Below, one piece after another: positions 25,322 through 33,151 of a DNA stretch of 64,000 bases. The notes under the pieces were generated by a model. It did not search any database, had not been told where the DNA came from, and was given only the letters and a program-made list of their open reading frames with translations. Position 1 is the first letter of the stretch, and the number at the start of each line of letters is the position of its first letter. The position numbers were made by a program, and so were the translations under genes. The DNA is taken from assembly GCA_002412795.1 (NCBI GenBank), contig DHVS01000041.1, forward strand, positions 1-64,000, written 5' to 3'. The DNA comes from a bacterium UBP2_UBA5202. Lineage in GTDB: Bacteria; Edwardsbacteria; AC1; EtOH8.

Positions 25322-26764
25322 TCATTTGATCCGCTTTTGGGGAATATACCGCAATAATGAGATCCCTTCGAATTTCTGTTCCTCCATCAAACGGTATTTC
25401 TTGGATAACTGGCCCTTGATCAATTCCACCGAATCCTGATTCTGGACATGGGTAACTATCAGCCACAATCCGGCTTTGGATCCTTTAAGGGCCCTGATAT
25501 CGTCCACCCCTTCCACTTCCGTTACTTTGGACGAGTCGGCAGAATAATAGTAGGACAGGGCCAGAGACATGTCGTCGTAATCATTCTCCTGGTAGATCAG
25601 CACCATGTCCTTGGGCGTTTGTTTGGACTTGATATAATTTACGGTTCCCCGCCACTCTTCGATCTTCGGCTTCCGGTAATAGGCCTGCAGGGGTTGAACC
25701 GAAGAGGCTGCGATCAGCAGGACCATTATGACCCTGGCCGTCCGGTGCTCCAGTTTGGCGATGCCTTCGGCCGCCAGCAGGTACAGCGGGATGGAGGCGA
25801 AGATCAGGTATTTTATCTGGTAGACCGAGAAGGCCAGCGAAGAAAAGGCAAAGGCCGCCAGGAGCGGGAGCCACCACCAGGCCAGATAGATCTTGGCCCG
25901 GAACCGGTGCTCCCCCTCGTATATCAGCATGGAGACAGTGCCCAGCAAAACCGTCAAACCCAGCGATACCAGGCTCCACCGGCTTTGTCCCAGAAAATAT
26001 TTCAACGTATTCCAGATGTCCCAATAGTCCGGGCGCCGGATCCAGAAATTCCGGCTGATCTCGCCCGCCGCCCGCAGGAACACCGGCAGGATAGGCAGGA
26101 ACAGCAGTGCTATGGCCGATCCCAGGGCCAGCCACCACAAAAGCTCTTTCCCCGGATGTTTTTTTTCTTCTATCAGGTGGAATGCCCAGATCAGGCTCTG
26201 GGACAGGGGGATCAAAAAGGCATAGGGATGCGTGTAGAGGCACAGCGCGGTGAAGATCACATAAGCCGTTCCGGTTATCCATTTATGTTCATCCAGCCAC
26301 ACCAGCAAAAGATCATAAGAAACCAAAGACAGAAGCACCAGCAAGGAATAGCCCCGGGCCTCCTGGGAGTATTCCACGTGAAAGGGCGAAACCGCCAGGA
26401 TCAGGGCCGCCACCAGGGCGGTGCGGCGGCCGGATATTCTGACTGTCAGATTGTAAAGGGCCGCCACCGAGGCTAGGCCAAAAACTGCCGACAGTGAGCG
26501 GGCGGCTGTCTCGGAGGTTCCGAACAATAACAGCCAGAAGTGCAGCAGGATCTGATACAACGGCGGGTAGATCTGGCCTTTGACCAGTATCACCGCGGTT
26601 TTCAGATCCACCGCCGCCAGAGCCACGCTCCAGGCCTCGTCGTACCAAAGGCTTTTGCTGCCGATCCCCAGAAAGCGCAGCCAGGCTGCCAGACCCAGCA
26701 CCAGCCAGAACATCGCCAGATGACCTCGATCGTTCCAGATCTTTCTGAAAATACCGTCCGTCAA
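25322..26764 (-). CDS. GT39/ArnT-like membrane glycosyltransferase
   Basis: A 480-residue polytopic protein of the PMT/ArnT (GT39/GT83) type that uses a lipid-linked sugar to glycosylate protein or lipid A. The family's first-loop acidic motif is present as SKSLWYDEAWS (about 34-44), followed by a long loop (GQIYPPLYQILLHFWLLLFG) and about eleven to twelve membrane helices. A soluble C-terminal part (about 380-475) is short. It starts 3 bp after the hydrogenase protease gene, so it is probably the last gene of that transcript, although its function is unrelated. Confidence 0.88.
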   Translation of the reverse strand: MTDGIFRKIWNDRGHLAMFWLVLGLAAWLRFLGIGSKSLWYDEAWSVALAAVDLKTAVILVKGQIYPPLYQILLHFWLLLFGTSETAARSLSAVFGLASVAALYNLTVRISGRRTALVAALILAVSPFHVEYSQEARGYSLLVLLSLVSYDLLLVWLDEHKWITGTAYVIFTALCLYTHPYAFLIPLSQSLIWAFHLIEEKKHPGKELLWWLALGSAIALLFLPILPVFLRAAGEISRNFWIRRPDYWDIWNTLKYFLGQSRWSLVSLGLTVLLGTVSMLIYEGEHRFRAKIYLAWWWLPLLAAFAFSSLAFSVYQIKYLIFASIPLYLLAAEGIAKLEHRTARVIMVLLIAASSVQPLQAYYRKPKIEEWRGTVNYIKSKQTPKDMVLIYQENDYDDMSLALSYYYSADSSKVTEVEGVDDIRALKGSKAGLWLIVTHVQNQDSVELIKGQLSKKYRLMEEQKFEGISLLRYIPQKRIK

Positions 26765-26767
26765 TAT

Positions 26768-27268
26768 CTACTTTCTCCCGCACAGAGCATCGGCAAAGGT
26801 TTTGACTATCAGCTTGACCGATTCGGCCACTTCCCGGGTCATGGGCTGGTCCAGCCTGATATGCCCGGCCTGAATTCCCAGGGCGATCACCCTGGCCGTG
26901 CCCATCTGCTCCAGGTACCCGGCCAAAAATGAAAGCGGCAGGGTGTGGGTAGAGTGCATCATGGTGTGCATCTGTTTGGTGTCCAAAAAGGCCACCGTGC
27001 CGGGATTCATGCCCATGTCGGCCGAGTCCACCATCACCACCAGGTCCGGCCCAAGCTTGCGGATGGCACCGTTGAAATTCTCCGGAGTGGTGCTGGTCTC
27101 ATAGACTTGAATTCTGAATTCTGAGTTCTGAATTCTGAGTTGATTGAGTTCCCGGGCCACCAGCGCCCCGGCCGCGTCATCCCCCATCATCTCGTTGCCG
27201 ATGCCCATCACCGCTATATTCCTGGCGCTGGCCAGATATTCACCCAGCTTTACCTGCCATTCTTCCAT
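26768..27268 (-). CDS. hydrogenase maturation protease (HycI/HyaD family)
   Basis: A 166-residue Ni-dependent endopeptidase that removes the C-terminal tail of the [NiFe] catalytic subunit after metal insertion. Metal-binding landmarks are GIGNEMMGDD (about 22-31), VDSADMG (80-86) and H108 in STHTLPLS. Its expected substrate is encoded upstream at 31448-32638 and has the DPCLSCTDR cleavage context. Residues 43-54 (QLRIQNSEFRIQ) are encoded by a simple repeat and look like an in-frame insertion in the loop after the first helix. The gene lies about 270 bp beyond the last hydrogenase subunit. Confidence 0.92.
   Translation of the reverse strand: MEEWQVKLGEYLASARNIAVMGIGNEMMGDDAAGALVARELNQLRIQNSEFRIQVYETSTTPENFNGAIRKLGPDLVVMVDSADMGMNPGTVAFLDTKQMHTMMHSTHTLPLSFLAGYLEQMGTARVIALGIQAGHIRLDQPMTREVAESVKLIVKTFADALCGRK
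27107..27143. repeat. GAATTCTGA-type repeat inside the hycI-like gene
   Basis: About four copies of an 8-10 bp GAATTCTGA/GTTCTGA word form 37 bp of the protease gene, read in frame as residues 43-54. Similar ATTCAGTATT words occur in spacers at 3616-3634, 14793-14822 and 33115-33143. Confidence 0.65.
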
Positions 27269-27320
27269 TATTGTTCCTCACATATTCACTTTTTGCTTTG
27301 ATCATTGACTTTGAGAGAGG

Positions 27321-27428
27321 GCTTACCACTGAATCACGGAATTGCTGAAAACACGGAAAATCCCATCAGGCAAATAGTACCCGGTGATTCCTCTTTTGAG
27401 ATTTCCGTGTTTCTGTGATAAAGGTACT
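27321..27428. repeat. doublet-arm inverted repeat R6, copy b
   Basis: The left arm (27321-27360) has ACCACTGAATCACGGAA with repeated CTGAA and ACACGGAAAA words. The right arm (27399-27428) is TTTCCGTGTTTCTGTGATA. The layout matches copy a at 38528-38626. It lies in the spacer between the nuoI-like and protease genes. Confidence 0.6.
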
Positions 27429-27454
27429 ATGGAGGATATTGGGCTCTTGTGTAA

Positions 27455-27485
27455 AATGGCCGGACAACTTTTATGCCCGGCCATT
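27455..27485 (-). terminator. possible terminator of the hydrogenase subunit genes
   Basis: AATGGCCGG (27455-27463) pairs perfectly with CCGGCCATT (27477-27485), 50 bp past the nuoI-like stop. Only four T follow on the minus strand, so termination may be partial and leave the protease gene expressed. Confidence 0.55.
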
Positions 27486-27534
27486 GATAACACCAGATAC
27501 TATCGCTCCCAGTCTTTCAGGATAAGCCCATTAA

Positions 27535-27915
27535 TCATTTGTAGGTTATCTTCAGAGAGCCCCGGTCGAAGGCCGCGTCCTCGAATTGCTCATCCATGTG
27601 AATGGCCTTTTTGGGGCAGATCTCCTCGCACTGGGCGCAGTGGGAACAGCGGTCCAGGTAAAAGGTCATGGAGAACTTCTTGGAAATTTTTCCGGTCTCA
27701 TCGGTTGTCTCGGATTCCTTGCGTATCTCCAGGGCTTCCGAAGGGCAGTCCCTTACGCACATTTGGCATCCGATGCACAGGTTGGGATCCATCACCGGCC
27801 GGCCGCGGAAGCCCTTGGGCACGCCGATTTTCTTGAACGGATACTGAACCGTGGCAGGTTTTTTGAACAGGTGCTTAAGCACCTCGGGCAGCATTGCTCC
27901 TAATCTTAAGCTCAT
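27535..27915 (-). CDS. hydrogenase 2x[4Fe-4S] ferredoxin subunit (NuoI/MbhN/EchF-like)
   Basis: A 126-residue iron-sulfur subunit with two classical CxxCxxCxxxC motifs: C47/C50/C53/C57 and C90/C93/C96/C100. It would pass electrons from reduced ferredoxin towards the small subunit of the membrane-bound hydrogenase. It resembles NuoI and its group 4 hydrogenase counterparts in length and order. The gene overlaps the nuoH-like gene by 4 bp (ATGA), so the two are coupled. It is the last structural subunit of the cluster and is followed by a hairpin. Confidence 0.93.
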   Translation of the reverse strand: MSLRLGAMLPEVLKHLFKKPATVQYPFKKIGVPKGFRGRPVMDPNLCIGCQMCVRDCPSEALEIRKESETTDETGKISKKFSMTFYLDRCSHCAQCEEICPKKAIHMDEQFEDAAFDRGSLKITYK

Positions 27916-28883
27916 GGCATATACCCCTTAATAAATATGACTATGACAAGTTGCAGCAGGGCCAGCGGGGCCAGGTACTGCCAGCTGAAGGCCACCATCT
28001 GGTCTATCCTGATCCTGGCGGTAACCGCCCTCATGGCCGAAAGGATGAAAACGATGGCCAATGTCTTGATGACGAACCAGATGAAACCGGGGATCAACCC
28101 GCCAGGGAAGCCGCCCAGGAACAGGGCGGCTATGAACCCGGCTCCCACCACCATCTGGACGTCGGCCAACAGCCGGAACATGGCCAGCTTGCGCCCGGAA
28201 TATTCGGTGAAGGCCCCTCCCACCACTTCGGTCTCGGCGTGGGGGATGTCAAACGGCACCCGTTCCAGCTTGGCCTGCAGAGCCACCACTCCGACCGCAA
28301 AGCCGATCAGGTTGAACAGCATATGCAGGGGGTGGGCCTGAAAGTAGGCCGCGATGTCGGCCAGGCGCCAGCTGCCGGCCATTACGGCCGGGGACAGGAT
28401 GGCCAGGAACATCGGGACCTCGTAGGCGAACAGCAGGGTCAGCACCCTGACGCCGCCCAGCATGGCATACATGCTGGTGGAGGTCCACCCGGCCAGAAAA
28501 TAGGCAAAGGTGGGCAGGGCCAGCAGATAAGCCATCACGATGATGTCCCCCTGGAAGGAAGTGGCCGACTCGATCCCTTTGGTAAAGTGCCAGACCGGCA
28601 GCAGCAGGCCCGAGGTCAGCACCGCCGCCAGGGCGAAGATCGGCACCGCATTGAACAGTCCCTTGTCGCAGGCGCGGGGAACGATGTCCTCCTTGGCCAT
28701 CAGCTTGACGAAATCGGCGATGGGCTGCAGCAGGCCGTGGCTGCCGGTGTGCATCGGCCCCATCCGGTTCTGAAACTTGGCGTACAGCTTCCGGTCCACC
28801 CATTCCACGAAGGTGGAATAGACAAACAAGAACAGCAGGCCGGGATAGACCAGGATATACAGGAATACTTTTAAGATGTCCAT
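27912..28883 (-). CDS. NuoH/MbhM/EchB-like membrane subunit of group 4 hydrogenase
   Basis: A 323-residue, eight-helix membrane protein of the complex I subunit 1 family. Conserved loop residues are seen in EWVDRKLYAKFQNRMGP (about 27-43) and in the acidic loop DIPHAETEVVGGAFTEYSG (about 225-243). That loop lines the channel between the catalytic module and the membrane arm. In complex I this subunit helps form the quinone site; in hydrogenases it anchors the NiFe module and starts the proton path. It is separated from the upstream catalytic-subunit gene by a 2.5-kb accessory island (28912-31391) on the same strand. Confidence 0.94.
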   Translation of the reverse strand: MDILKVFLYILVYPGLLFLFVYSTFVEWVDRKLYAKFQNRMGPMHTGSHGLLQPIADFVKLMAKEDIVPRACDKGLFNAVPIFALAAVLTSGLLLPVWHFTKGIESATSFQGDIIVMAYLLALPTFAYFLAGWTSTSMYAMLGGVRVLTLLFAYEVPMFLAILSPAVMAGSWRLADIAAYFQAHPLHMLFNLIGFAVGVVALQAKLERVPFDIPHAETEVVGGAFTEYSGRKLAMFRLLADVQMVVGAGFIAALFLGGFPGGLIPGFIWFVIKTLAIVFILSAMRAVTARIRIDQMVAFSWQYLAPLALLQLVIVIFIKGYMP

Positions 28884-28911
28884 GTTAAGCCTTATTAAAT
28901 ATTTTCAGTTA

Positions 28912-29745
28912 CTACTTATATTCTATGCCGATTTTTTCAAAATACCGTTTATTGTATTTAGAAACAACGCGCTTGGGTATTGGCATCCGGGTTGGTTTTA
29001 TTCCTTTGGCCGAGCCTATATAAAAATGAATCCACCACCCTTCGCCCTGACCAACCAAAAAGCCCTTCATGTCTCCCGCCATATTGCCTACGGTACCTGC
29101 TTGCGGCTTTGGCCCGCTATATGGTTGAAACAGCATTGCTATGTCATAAAATCCCACATTGGGTAAATCAAAAAACGAAGCCGGTATAATTAGACTGTCA
29201 GATACTACAAAAGTATCTATCCACCCCTTATTTAACCAACGGTCATTAATCGTATCATAACCGCAGGTGAAATAGGATAAATCATACCATTCAGCATTGG
29301 CGGCTGTTAACCACTTACAGTTTACAGAACCCAAAGGCAGAGTGTCATTATTATTTGGAAATATAAAATTAGTTGGGCTGGGAACCTTAACAGTACCAGA
29401 ACAATTACCAACATTAGAAGTCATAACAATAGTTATGAGAGTGTCTCCAAATCGATCATTATTTAACCTCCAAAACTCTATATAACCAGGTTCATATACT
29501 CCCCTGTCAAAAACCACGCTATTCGTCGCCCAGGACATCGTTACAGTTGATTGACCCACATCTGCTACTGGGTCGGAATATATTTTTGCGTTAGATGTGC
29601 TTGAACCAACCCAGCATAAAAATATTTTTGGCTGGTTTACATATACTGTCTTCGTCTCAATCATCGGATTATCTTTGGTGCAACCTATAAAAGATAAAAC
29701 CAAAAATCCCAAAATCGAGACTGGTAAATAATTGTAAAATCTCAT
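28912..29745 (-). CDS. putative lipoprotein of unknown function
   Basis: A 277-residue protein with an N-terminal lipoprotein signal (lipobox FIGC, Cys about 22) followed by a probably globular, beta-rich extracytoplasmic domain with several Trp and Cys residues. I do not recognise the family. Base composition is clearly more AT-rich than the hydrogenase genes on either side. It is the first gene of the island that splits the hydrogenase cluster on the nuoH side and is preceded by an 11-unit tandem repeat. Signs of transfer are the composition and the interruption of an operon. Confidence 0.75.
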   Translation of the reverse strand: MRFYNYLPVSILGFLVLSFIGCTKDNPMIETKTVYVNQPKIFLCWVGSSTSNAKIYSDPVADVGQSTVTMSWATNSVVFDRGVYEPGYIEFWRLNNDRFGDTLITIVMTSNVGNCSGTVKVPSPTNFIFPNNNDTLPLGSVNCKWLTAANAEWYDLSYFTCGYDTINDRWLNKGWIDTFVVSDSLIIPASFFDLPNVGFYDIAMLFQPYSGPKPQAGTVGNMAGDMKGFLVGQGEGWWIHFYIGSAKGIKPTRMPIPKRVVSKYNKRYFEKIGIEYK

Positions 29746-29787
29746 TTCCAGTTCCTCTATTTGAGCAAGTTATTATCCTGTAACTCC

Positions 29788-30018
29788 GGGTATATCCTAC
29801 CTAACCATAGTTACAACCTTGCTAACCTTGGTAAAAACCTTACTGACCTTAGTTGGAACCATTCTTACCCCGGTAATATCCCTACTCCCCCAGGTAAGAA
29901 TCATTCCGGCCTTGGTAATAACCATTCTTACCCAAGTAATAACCCTTCCGGCTTAGGTAAGAATCAATCTTACCTTGGTAATAACCGTTCTTACCGAAGT
30001 AAGAACCGGTCTTACCGG
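29788..30018. repeat. 11 x 21-bp quasi-palindromic tandem repeat
   Basis: Eleven contiguous 21-bp units, phase kept exactly, starting at 29788 and then every 21 bases to 29998. The consensus is close to (G/A)GTAA(T/G)AACCnTTCTTACCnn. Each unit is itself an imperfect palindrome (GGTAA...TTACC). On the plus strand one frame stays open and spells a heptad G-(K/N)-N-x-S-(Y/G)-x. There are no unique spacers, so it is not a CRISPR. It fills the 320-bp spacer 29746-30065. Confidence 0.9.
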
Positions 30019-30065
30019 ATGGAAACTGTTTGTAACCCGTTATATGTCAAAGAAATAGCCGGGAA

Positions 30066-30431
30066 TCAGGACACAACCTTCTTTTTGCCCCTTAAGGCCG
30101 GCTTGGACATGGCATCCCTCATGCCCTTCACCTTCTGGGCCAGCGTGTGCTTCTTGCCCAGCGCGCCGACCACGGCTTCCACCTGGGCCGAGGCCATCTC
30201 GTAGGCTTCCTTGGTGGCCCTCACCGAGTCGGCGGTCTTGGCTTTCAATGCCGCCATGGCCTGCAATTGGATTCCCTCAGCTTTTTCTGAGGCCGCGCTT
30301 TTGGCGGAAAGAATTTTTACCTTGGCGGCGGCGTCATAGCCCTGGGACTTCAATTCGGCCTGGTTGGCCTGCAGGATTTCGATCATCTGCCGGATGAACG
30401 ATCTCTGTTGGGCTTCGGTCAGAGCGGGCAT
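30066..30431 (-). CDS. small helical protein of unknown function
   Basis: A 121-residue protein rich in A, K, Q and E, predicted to be almost all helix, with a basic C-terminus (KPALRGKKKVV). No signal peptide or membrane segment is seen and I do not recognise the family. Its composition is GC-rich like the host and unlike the lipoprotein gene beside it. It lies in the island between the nuoH-like and catalytic-subunit genes. Coding is supported by the regular third-position GC preference and a plausible start (MPALTEAQQR), with only a weak ribosome site. Confidence 0.65.
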   Translation of the reverse strand: MPALTEAQQRSFIRQMIEILQANQAELKSQGYDAAAKVKILSAKSAASEKAEGIQLQAMAALKAKTADSVRATKEAYEMASAQVEAVVGALGKKHTLAQKVKGMRDAMSKPALRGKKKVVS

Positions 30432-30483
30432 GGGTAAATCCTTTACTATTAGGTTTTATTATGACCAGCGAAAGCAAAGACGC

Positions 30484-30987
30484 CTATTTAGTTTTTTCCG
30501 GGTTTTTCTTTTCCAAATCTTGCTTCTGTTGGTTTCTACCCATAACAAAAACGGAAACCAAGCCGGTAACAGTGCTGCCGGCTATAATACCGCCTACGAC
30601 CTGTTTGCCAAAATATGCCAAGACCGCGCCGACGCCAATCCCGACAATTCCAATTATAAGCCCAAATATTTGACCCATTTTGCTTTGGCTTAATTGTCCG
30701 GCAATAACCTTAGCTTCAATATCAATGCGATGGGCCATTTGCTGTTCGGCCATTTTCATTATTCTATCGGCGCCATTGGGTATGATATCATTGTATTCTG
30801 CCAGCATCTCTGGCGGGGGAAGGGGACCGCAATGGAACCGGCTGGTATAAGCGGCAATGACGGTTTCAACTATTTGCCCGCGTTTTTGTTCAGGTACGCC
30901 ACGAGCAACTTTCGGATCTTTAAGCAATGCCTGCAATATTTTTTGCGGCACTTGCTCGTCTGGTTTATTCGCAGCATCGTTACCCAT
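30484..30987 (-). CDS. DUF2335-family membrane protein
   Basis: A 167-residue protein with the DUF2335 signature: H-C-G-P-L-P-P-P-E-M-L-A-E-Y followed by G-A-D-R-I-M-K-M-A-E-x-Q-x-x-H-R (about 52-88). Two membrane helices (about 107-127 and 131-150) and a charged tail follow. The family is widespread on accessory DNA and has no established function. It is 5 bp downstream of the 74-codon gene at 30993-31217, forming a two-gene unit. Composition is AT-richer than the hydrogenase genes. Confidence 0.82.
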   Translation of the reverse strand: MGNDAANKPDEQVPQKILQALLKDPKVARGVPEQKRGQIVETVIAAYTSRFHCGPLPPPEMLAEYNDIIPNGADRIMKMAEQQMAHRIDIEAKVIAGQLSQSKMGQIFGLIIGIVGIGVGAVLAYFGKQVVGGIIAGSTVTGLVSVFVMGRNQQKQDLEKKNPEKTK

Positions 30988-30992
30988 AGTTT

Positions 30993-31217
30993 TTACCCTG
31001 CTTTACGTAATTCTTTTTTTGCGCTTTCCATTGAATTGCAAATATCCTGTCCTACCATCGCCCAATCCGACTTCAATGCATTAAAATCGGCCTCTTCTTC
31101 AGAGTCTGAATAATTGAATTCAAAAAAGCTGCCTCTAACATTAAGTACTGTTGCCAGACCGAGGATAAACGACGGTTTAGGGCACAAGAAATTTGTAACT
31201 GGTTTTTTTCTATACAT
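30993..31217 (-). CDS. small conserved protein paired with DUF2335
   Basis: A 74-residue protein. The central block FILGLATVLNVRGSFFEFNY followed by SDSEEEADFNALKSDWAMVG looks like a conserved small family that I have seen beside DUF2335 genes; this is from memory and unchecked. The ribosome site is good (AAAGGAG, 7 nt before the ATG). No function is known. It is the first complete gene of the island on the side of the hydrogenase catalytic subunit. Confidence 0.7.
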   Translation of the reverse strand: MYRKKPVTNFLCPKPSFILGLATVLNVRGSFFEFNYSDSEEEADFNALKSDWAMVGQDICNSMESAKKELRKAG

Positions 31218-31259
31218 TTTTGTTCTCCTTTACGTGTTCATCCCGTGTTTGTAATAGCA

Positions 31260-31391
31260 TCAAGCTGTCGTCTGTTTTCCGTTTTTTCTGATTGTAATAG
31301 AGTTTACCTTTGCCATACCCTTATCCAGCAAAACTAAATTTGGCTTTACCAGATATTGCTTGTTATATTTCCCCCGGATTCCGTCTTTCAT
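31260..31391 (-). pseudogene. 5'-truncated antitoxin-like small gene
   Basis: The minus-strand frame reads DLRSEYDFSGMKDGIRGKY then LVKPNLVLLDKG, resembling a common small-protein family with D-L-R-x-E-Y-D-F and G-V-R-G-K-Y motifs that often lies beside toxin genes. The frame is open from 31478, inside the end of the hydrogenase large-subunit gene, but offers no ATG, GTG or TTG before the internal Met at 31391, which is after the first motif. The remaining 43 codons therefore look like a remnant, or the gene uses a rare start (ATT or ATA). The C-terminal end also diverges from the family pattern. Confidence 0.5.
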
Positions 31392-31447
31392 GCCAGAGAA
31401 ATCATATTCGGACCGGAGATCGCTGACTCTATCTTGCTTAGTTTTCT

Positions 31448-32638
31448 TTATAGCTTGATCCCGCGTTTGTGGTAAAATTCAATTCCGTGCTGTCTCAGGG
31501 TCTCCCAGTCCATCACCTGCTCGGAGCCCCGCCTGACATCGGTGACGATGGCCATCCGGTCGGTGCAGGACAGGCAGGGGTCGATGGCGGCCATCACGAT
31601 CGGGATGTCGGCCACATAGCCTCCCCGCAGCATGTACAGGGTGGCCGGCCAGTTGGCCAGGGTGGGGGCCCGCACTTTTACCCGGTCCGGCTTGTCGGTT
31701 CCGTTGGAGCGGATATAGTGGATGCACTCTCCCCGCTGGGCCTCGGCCCGGCTGATGATCTCGCCCTCCGGGACCTTGCGGGGGGCCTTGACCCTGACCT
31801 CGCCCGCCGGCAGGTTCTTCAGGATGAATTCGCAGATGTTGTAGGATTCCATCAGCTCCTTGGCCCTGACCACCACCCTGGCCAGCACGTCCCCTCCTTC
31901 GTCGGTGACTATGTTGAACGGAATGTGCTCGCCAAAACCGGCATAGGGATCGTCCTTGCGGACGTCAAAATCAACGCCCGAGGCCCGGGCAGTCGGTCCG
32001 GCGGCGTTCAGTTCCAGGGCCTTGGCCTTGGGCAGCACCCCCACTCCGGAGATCCTGGCCACCAGGGTCGGCTCGGTGGCGCCGATGTTCAGGTAATAGG
32101 GGGTCCGGGCCTTAAGGGCGGCAATGCCCTCCAGTGTCTTCTTGATCTGCATCTCGTCCAGGTCGCGGCGCACCCCGCCGAAGGTCTGCATGCCGTAATT
32201 GACCCGGTTGCCGGAGATCATCTCCAGAATGTCCTCCACGATCTCGCGGTCCCGCCAGGTATACATGAAGAAAGTGTCGAAGCCCACCTCGTGCCCGGCC
32301 ACCCCCAGCCATAACAGGTGGGAATGGACCCGTTCCAGCTCGCCCATCAGGCAGCGGATGAACAGGCCCCGTTTGGGCGGCTCGATGCCCATCAGTTTTT
32401 CCACCCCCTGGGCGAAAACGGTCATGTGGACATTGGAGCAGATCCCGCAGACCCGTTCCAGTAAATAAAGGTCCTGTATATAGGTCCTCTCCTCGCAGCC
32501 CTTCTCGATCCCCCGGTGGTTGTATCCCAGCCTCAGGTCGGCGTCCACCACGGTTTCGCCGTCCACCAGAAAGCGGAAAGAGGTTGGTTCCTTTAAGGCC
32601 GGATGCTGGGGCCCCACCGGCAGTATGAATGTGCTCAT
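31448..32638 (-). CDS. group 4 [NiFe] hydrogenase catalytic (large) subunit
   Basis: 396 residues from the ATG at 32638, which shares its A with the stop of the upstream NuoC-like gene (TAATG). The upstream extension of the frame is discarded. Both Ni-binding cysteine pairs are present: C64/C67 (RVCGICSNVH) and C355/C358 (DPCLSCTDR). This separates it from NuoD, which has lost them. A 35-residue tail after DPCLSCTDR is the expected maturation peptide for the protease at 26768-27268. It would evolve or oxidise H2 coupled to ferredoxin and ion pumping. The next subunit gene (nuoH-like) is displaced 2.5 kb by the island. Confidence 0.95.
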   Translation of the reverse strand: MSTFILPVGPQHPALKEPTSFRFLVDGETVVDADLRLGYNHRGIEKGCEERTYIQDLYLLERVCGICSNVHMTVFAQGVEKLMGIEPPKRGLFIRCLMGELERVHSHLLWLGVAGHEVGFDTFFMYTWRDREIVEDILEMISGNRVNYGMQTFGGVRRDLDEMQIKKTLEGIAALKARTPYYLNIGATEPTLVARISGVGVLPKAKALELNAAGPTARASGVDFDVRKDDPYAGFGEHIPFNIVTDEGGDVLARVVVRAKELMESYNICEFILKNLPAGEVRVKAPRKVPEGEIISRAEAQRGECIHYIRSNGTDKPDRVKVRAPTLANWPATLYMLRGGYVADIPIVMAAIDPCLSCTDRMAIVTDVRRGSEQVMDWETLRQHGIEFYHKRGIKL

Positions 32639-33099
32639 TATTCTATGACTCCTTTCTCCCGGTTGTAGTGCCAGTCCTTGCGCAGGGGATAAACCTTGGC
32701 GGGCCAATCCTCAGGCAACACCAGGGGACGCAGGTCGGGATGCCCTTCAAAATTGATGCCCACCAGGTCATGGACCTCCCTTTCGTAGAAAACCGCTCCG
32801 GGATATACTCCAACAGTGGTGGGCAGTTTGGGATCGCTTCGGTCGGTCTGCAACCTCAGGGTCAACGCCATGCCGTTTTGTGCAAAGTGATACAGGGCCT
32901 CCAGTTTCTCCCCGGTATCCCGCCCGGTAATGGTGGACATGTGGTAGAAACCGGCCTTCTCTTTAAGCACCCGGCAGGCCTCAACGGCGTCGTCCTTGTC
33001 CACCCATAGGACCATCCGGCGCAGGTAGGGGTTGGCCAGCTCCTTGATCTTGCCCTTCAGGTTTTCCTCCAGGATCTTTTTTATTTCCTCAAATGTCAT
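32638..33099 (-). CDS. NuoC-like hydrogenase subunit
   Basis: A 153-residue protein of the complex I 30-kDa (NuoC/MbhK/EchD) family. The conserved C-terminal block is VHDLVGINFEGHPDLRPLVLPEDW with a following YPLRKDW (about 112-145). It is a soluble structural subunit that docks the catalytic and small subunits. It overlaps the catalytic subunit gene by one base and follows the NuoB-like gene by about 50 bp; that spacer contains a short CAATATTCAGTATCC-like repeat (33115-33143). Confidence 0.93.
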   Translation of the reverse strand: MTFEEIKKILEENLKGKIKELANPYLRRMVLWVDKDDAVEACRVLKEKAGFYHMSTITGRDTGEKLEALYHFAQNGMALTLRLQTDRSDPKLPTTVGVYPGAVFYEREVHDLVGINFEGHPDLRPLVLPEDWPAKVYPLRKDWHYNREKGVIE

Positions 33100-33151
33100 T
33101 TCCGTCTCCTGTATTCAATATTCAGTATCCGGTATCCGATTGTTTTGTTGG

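Noticed and set aside
29788..30018. Possible CRISPR array
   Set aside because: Units are contiguous with no unique spacers, 21 bp long and variable inside, and no cas gene is near.
29761..30204. Plus-strand frame across the 21-bp repeat array read as a gene
   Set aside because: The open frame is a by-product of a 21-bp period; the start would be a TTG without ribosome site and its second half is antisense to the gene at 30066-30431. Kept as a repeat, with the heptad noted in the findings.
32639..32707. Longer N-terminus for the hydrogenase catalytic subunit
   Set aside because: The extra 23 codons overlap the NuoC-like gene in another frame; the TAATG junction and family alignment point to the ATG at 32638.
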